This document shows positions 60,737-64,000 of a DNA stretch of 64,000 bases, in pieces. Source of the stretch: JABDMH01 sp965223215. Its GTDB lineage: Bacteria; Bacteroidota; Bacteroidia; Chitinophagales; Saprospiraceae. Every line of letters begins with the position of its first letter. Positions within the stretch are counted from its first letter, which is position 1. The DNA lies in the NCBI GenBank assembly GCA_965223215.1, contig CBDCVZ010000010.1, positions 2,728,001-2,792,000 of the forward strand. Reading direction: 5' to 3'. The translations under genes were made by a program, and so were the position numbers. The notes below the pieces were generated by a model that was given only the letters and a program-made list of their open reading frames with translations, searched no databases and was not told the origin of the DNA.

Positions 60737-63109
60737 CTACCGATCCGACATGGACGGTGGCGGGTTAGCGGCACCCCACTTTTTGTTAGGCTGGCTACCC
60801 AGGTTAAGCATCAGATGCCCCCCTTTGACCAAATCAGCATGGTACATCCAACAATTATTCCAGTCGTGACCATTTAATTCGGCCGAATTAATAAATTTAT
60901 TTACAGCCGAATTATTTTTGGTTTCGATGATAAATTGTTTTCCTGGATAATATTTTTCGTCGAGGTGAATGGTGATCTTATCAAAAATCGGGCTGCTGAA
61001 TTCGTATACGGGTTTTTGAGCACAACCACCGCGCAGTGAAAACAGTCCCATTTTCATTAGGATGGCCAGTGAACCCATTAATCCCTGGTCTTCGTCTCCA
61101 CTATAACCAAATTGCGGTGAAATACCACTATATACTTTTTCGACCACTGCCCGGCTCCACTGCTGAGTCAACCAGGGTGATCCCGCATAATTAAATAAAA
61201 AAGCAGTATGCATGGAGGGTTGATTGCCATAATTAATGTAAGCTCGACGGTTTTCCTTTGTCACCTCCACATCATGTGATTTGCCGCTGGTAAAATCATG
61301 GCCTTGAGCCGATTCAAATGACTGATTTAAACGTCGTCGAAAAATATCTGCGCTACCAAATAAATCAATCAAACCAGCAACATCGTGGGGCACCCACCAA
61401 GTAAACTGTGCAGCATTTCCTTCCACCCATCCGTGCCCGTAATTTAATACATCCATCGGATGCTGCCATGCTCCATCTACCTTGCGCAACCACATGGTAC
61501 TGCTGTCTGCATGCCAAATATTTTGATAATGGTAAGCACGATTTTTAAAATAGATGGCATCAGCCTCCCGGTCCAGTGCGGAGGCAAATTCTGATAGGGT
61601 CCAGTCTTGGTAGGCATTTTCCAGGGTCTGGCCCGATCCATCTTCGTGAAAACCTCCCCTACTTTTGGGTAATGGATACGGAATGTATCCGCGATCCAAA
61701 TAATATTCCAAACCGCCACCCACATAGCTATCATGTTCATAGCCTGCTTTTGACATCAAACCACCGGGCAAGTGATTGCGCTTGGCCCCTTCATAGGCCT
61801 TCTGCACATCGAAGCCACGAATACCTTTTTGATAGGCACTGACGATGAATGGGGTACTGGAGGCCCCAGTCATGACATAGGTGTAATTGCCTCCGGATGG
61901 GCCCCGCGGAATCAAGCCACCATCTTCATACATCAACAGCATAGACTGAACAAATTCCTCCGAAACACGGGGGTAGACCAAATGCCACAGCGTATTCAGG
62001 GTCCATTGCGCCCCCCAAAAGCTATCGGAATTATAGTGATTAAAGCGTGGTTGTCCTGCGTCATCTAAGGGGATCTGCCTAATGCGGGGCCGATCTCCAG
62101 TCATATCGCAGTAGGTGCCTTGGGCATCGCTGATCATTCTACGGCCCTGCAGAGCATGCCATAAATCCGTATAAAATCGCTTCTGTTCGATGAGGTCACC
62201 CCCCTCGATCTCAATTTTTGACAACCAATCGTGCCACACTTTTCTGGATTCTGATCGCACCTGATCAAAGTTCCAATGGGGAATTTCGGCTGAAATATTA
62301 TTTCTTGCCTGTGCCATGCCAGTGTATGAGATGCCCACCTTAAAGAGAACCTGCTCCGCCTGATCTGTGGGGAAGGTGAGATAAATTCCCGTTTTTGGGC
62401 CTTCTACTTCATCCACTTCACCCAATAGCTTGCCATCCTTCCAACCTGATATGCGCTCTACATCCTTACTTACCTGCAACACAAAATATACATACGTCGC
62501 CTTTGGTCGCCGGCGTGTTGGGCCCATTAAAGCATAGCCTTCTACCTCACGATCACTCACTTTCCTGGCAAATCCAGCTTCGGTATCGCAAGGACCTAGA
62601 TAAGTGGAAAAATCAATCTGAAAATGGCTTTGATTCGAACTGGGATAGGTGTAACGGTGCATACCCACCCGGGTCGAAGCCGTGAGTTCGACATTGATTC
62701 CATCTTTTTCTAGATACACCTGATGGTAACCCGGGGCCACTTCCTCACGATCGTGCGAAAAGGATGATCCATAGCGGTCGGGGCCCAAATGGCCGGCGAA
62801 AGCTCCCGTACTCGGAAACACGGGGATGCCAGATAATTGCCATGCATGCACATGACTAATGGCCCGAATGGTATCTTGGTTATAGCGATAACCCGAATTC
62901 CAGGCACCACCGATGACCATGTCGGGACTCAGATTGACCATCCCAAAGGGTCGGGTAGCGGAATTGAAAAAGAACCATCGAGAATTGGCCGCATCCACGA
63001 GCGGCTCCACTAAATCAACGGGATCCGGAGATGATTGGGCATATCCCTGTGCAATGGTCAAGGCCAAGGTCACCGTCATTAATATTCTTACCAGCGATCG
63101 ATTTATCAT
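60737..63109 (-). CDS. GH92 family alpha-mannosidase-like protein (second copy)
   Basis: The 790-residue protein has a signal peptide ending AQGYAQS. GH92 signatures are DLVEPLVDAANSRWFFFNSA at the start, EGNAAQFTWWVPHDVAGLID near residue 561, FGYSGDEDQGLMGSLAILMK near residue 671, and PPPSMSDR at the end. Its motifs run parallel to those of the 45698-48109 enzyme, but the two are clearly diverged. Two GH92 enzymes in a locus usually attack different mannosidic linkages. Confidence 0.93.
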   Translation of the reverse strand: MINRSLVRILMTVTLALTIAQGYAQSSPDPVDLVEPLVDAANSRWFFFNSATRPFGMVNLSPDMVIGGAWNSGYRYNQDTIRAISHVHAWQLSGIPVFPSTGAFAGHLGPDRYGSSFSHDREEVAPGYHQVYLEKDGINVELTASTRVGMHRYTYPSSNQSHFQIDFSTYLGPCDTEAGFARKVSDREVEGYALMGPTRRRPKATYVYFVLQVSKDVERISGWKDGKLLGEVDEVEGPKTGIYLTFPTDQAEQVLFKVGISYTGMAQARNNISAEIPHWNFDQVRSESRKVWHDWLSKIEIEGGDLIEQKRFYTDLWHALQGRRMISDAQGTYCDMTGDRPRIRQIPLDDAGQPRFNHYNSDSFWGAQWTLNTLWHLVYPRVSEEFVQSMLLMYEDGGLIPRGPSGGNYTYVMTGASSTPFIVSAYQKGIRGFDVQKAYEGAKRNHLPGGLMSKAGYEHDSYVGGGLEYYLDRGYIPYPLPKSRGGFHEDGSGQTLENAYQDWTLSEFASALDREADAIYFKNRAYHYQNIWHADSSTMWLRKVDGAWQHPMDVLNYGHGWVEGNAAQFTWWVPHDVAGLIDLFGSADIFRRRLNQSFESAQGHDFTSGKSHDVEVTKENRRAYINYGNQPSMHTAFLFNYAGSPWLTQQWSRAVVEKVYSGISPQFGYSGDEDQGLMGSLAILMKMGLFSLRGGCAQKPVYEFSSPIFDKITIHLDEKYYPGKQFIIETKNNSAVNKFINSAELNGHDWNNCWMYHADLVKGGHLMLNLGSQPNKKWGAANPPPSMSDR

Positions 63110-63389
63110 GAACTCATCTTTTCGTTGTGACTCTATCCTGCCCTTTCGGCTGACTAAGAATTTTGATGAAAGGCAAGATTAAGCGCCAAAAAGTAAGGCA
63201 TTACTTTGATCCTTCAAAAAAATAAATGATAGGTGACATTAGTATATGGCCATAGAATCTTTTTCCACCCCCTCTATAACCCAAAAAAGCCAGGGCGCTC
63301 CCCTCTCCCTTTCGGGAGACTGGCAAGCCAGCGGGGGAAATCTGAGGCCCACAGACCAACTATACAATCCTGTCTACCAACCAATTTTA

Positions 63390-64000
63390 TCACTCTTGAC
63401 TAACCAGGAAGGATCTCAATCTCTTTAATTGATCCGTATTGATCAGGTCCACGTCAAGCGCTAGCAACTGCCGCCACACTGCAGGTGAATCTGACGAATT
63501 CCAAAAGCGAACCTGATAATCTTTGCTATGTGCAGTTTGCACAAACTGGTTTAATACTTCGATTTGATCAGACTGCAGAGAATCTCCTACCATTTGCCCC
63601 ACCATTTTTTCGAGATTTTCACTGATAAACGGCATGACCGATGCTGCAGGGCCCTGAGCCAGATTTTCTGGTCTGCCATCTAAATACATCCAACGATCAT
63701 TGTCCTCCTCAACCAACGCAAACGGACGATCGCCAGATAAGATCACTTGCACAGCAGGTGGATTACCATTTGATGGCAGGATCATCTCTTGATATTGAGC
63801 CAGCATTTCCTTCAATAATTTATAAGCTGTAGCAGCTTCATATTTAATATCTACCCACAATAAAAACGATCGCTCGGATTTTGGATAAATGGAATTATTT
63901 TTCTCAAACCTTTGGTATAACGGGGCCAGATATAATTCATCTATGGTATAGCGTTGACTTAGCTCTAACTCCTCTTTATCATGACCCACAAATAATTCAT
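63390..64000 (-). CDS. PI-specific phospholipase C / glycerophosphodiester-like protein, C-terminal part
   Basis: The frame is open to the window edge (reading ELFVGHDKEELELSQRYTID), so the start is outside. The fragment fits the Ca-dependent PI-PLC/GDPD-type TIM barrel: a His in VGHDKEEL, RSFLLWVDIKYEAA for an acidic pair, YQVRFWNSSDSPAVWRQLL and LINTDQLKRLRSFL. In Bacteroidota glycan loci such enzymes can act on GPI-like or phospho-linked head groups. That would suit a mannose-rich host glycan, but this is inference. Confidence 0.75.
   Translation of the reverse strand, partial: ELFVGHDKEELELSQRYTIDELYLAPLYQRFEKNNSIYPKSERSFLLWVDIKYEAATAYKLLKEMLAQYQEMILPSNGNPPAVQVILSGDRPFALVEEDNDRWMYLDGRPENLAQGPAASVMPFISENLEKMVGQMVGDSLQSDQIEVLNQFVQTAHSKDYQVRFWNSSDSPAVWRQLLALDVDLINTDQLKRLRSFLVSQE

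Noticed and set aside
63246..63428. Plus-strand ORF of 60 codons
   Set aside because: It partly overlaps the end of the PI-PLC-like gene on the other strand and has no recognisable content.
1..64000. CRISPR array or Cas genes
   Set aside because: No regularly spaced identical short repeats and no Cas-like ORFs; the inverted repeats described are boundary elements with genes between them.

Overview
The window looks like chromosomal DNA of a Bacteroidota bacterium, probably of the Saprospiraceae/Lewinella type. The reasons are an ECF sigma factor, FecR anti-sigma factor and STN-type TonB receptor cassette, a DUF4249 lipoprotein, two GH92 glycosidases, sulfatases, a FISUMP-domain protein end, and many short lipoprotein signals. 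No rRNA, tRNA, CRISPR array or site-specific integrase was seen. This family-level placement is inference.

Layout. (1) 1-15.4 kb: mostly minus-strand genes (VOC protein, cyclase-like protein, class III nucleotidyl cyclase with TPRs, FG-GAP lyase-like lipoprotein, esterase, amidohydrolase), then OsmC and a flavin monooxygenase, with several decayed genes and IS scars between them. (2) 15.6-21.5 kb: a plus-strand three-gene unit of a protein with a covalent-flavin-type motif, a double FAD oxidoreductase and a sulfatase. (3) 21.8-44.0 kb: an accessory region in which nearly every non-IS gene is on the minus strand, and most neighbouring genes or gene pairs are separated by attC-like imperfect inverted repeats with TAAC...GTTA ends, either about 60 or about 135-148 bp long. 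I read this as an integron-type cassette array without a visible integrase. Its cargo fits: four toxin-antitoxin pairs (ParDE, HigBA, PIN/DUF6364, Doc), a TIR-like effector, a beta-lactamase-fold hydrolase, a TonB-CTD protein, an amidohydrolase, a DUF2199 protein, a TPR protein and one segment without an ORF. The array is invaded by IS21, IS256, two IS1111-type IS110 elements and a truncated group II intron. The IS1111-type elements and the intron sit inside attC-like repeats. (4) 44.4-64 kb: a minus-strand glycan-utilisation locus: (alpha/alpha)6 glycosidase, two GH92 alpha-mannosidases, sulfatase, ECF sigma, FecR, TonB receptor, DUF4249 protein, esterase, an alpha/alpha-barrel lyase-like protein and a PI-PLC-like protein.

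Most notable observation. The intact IS1111-type element (30840-32346) and a decayed relative (22928-25626) carry a structured region 3' of the transposase. At the same alignment position each has a different 9-nt segment that is the reverse complement of that element's own right flanking DNA (9/9 in one copy; 8/9 plus a G-U wobble in the other). The flanks are the two arms of attC-like repeats. This is direct sequence evidence for RNA-guided insertion into integron-type recombination sites. A stem in the same region shows a compensatory base-pair change between the two copies.
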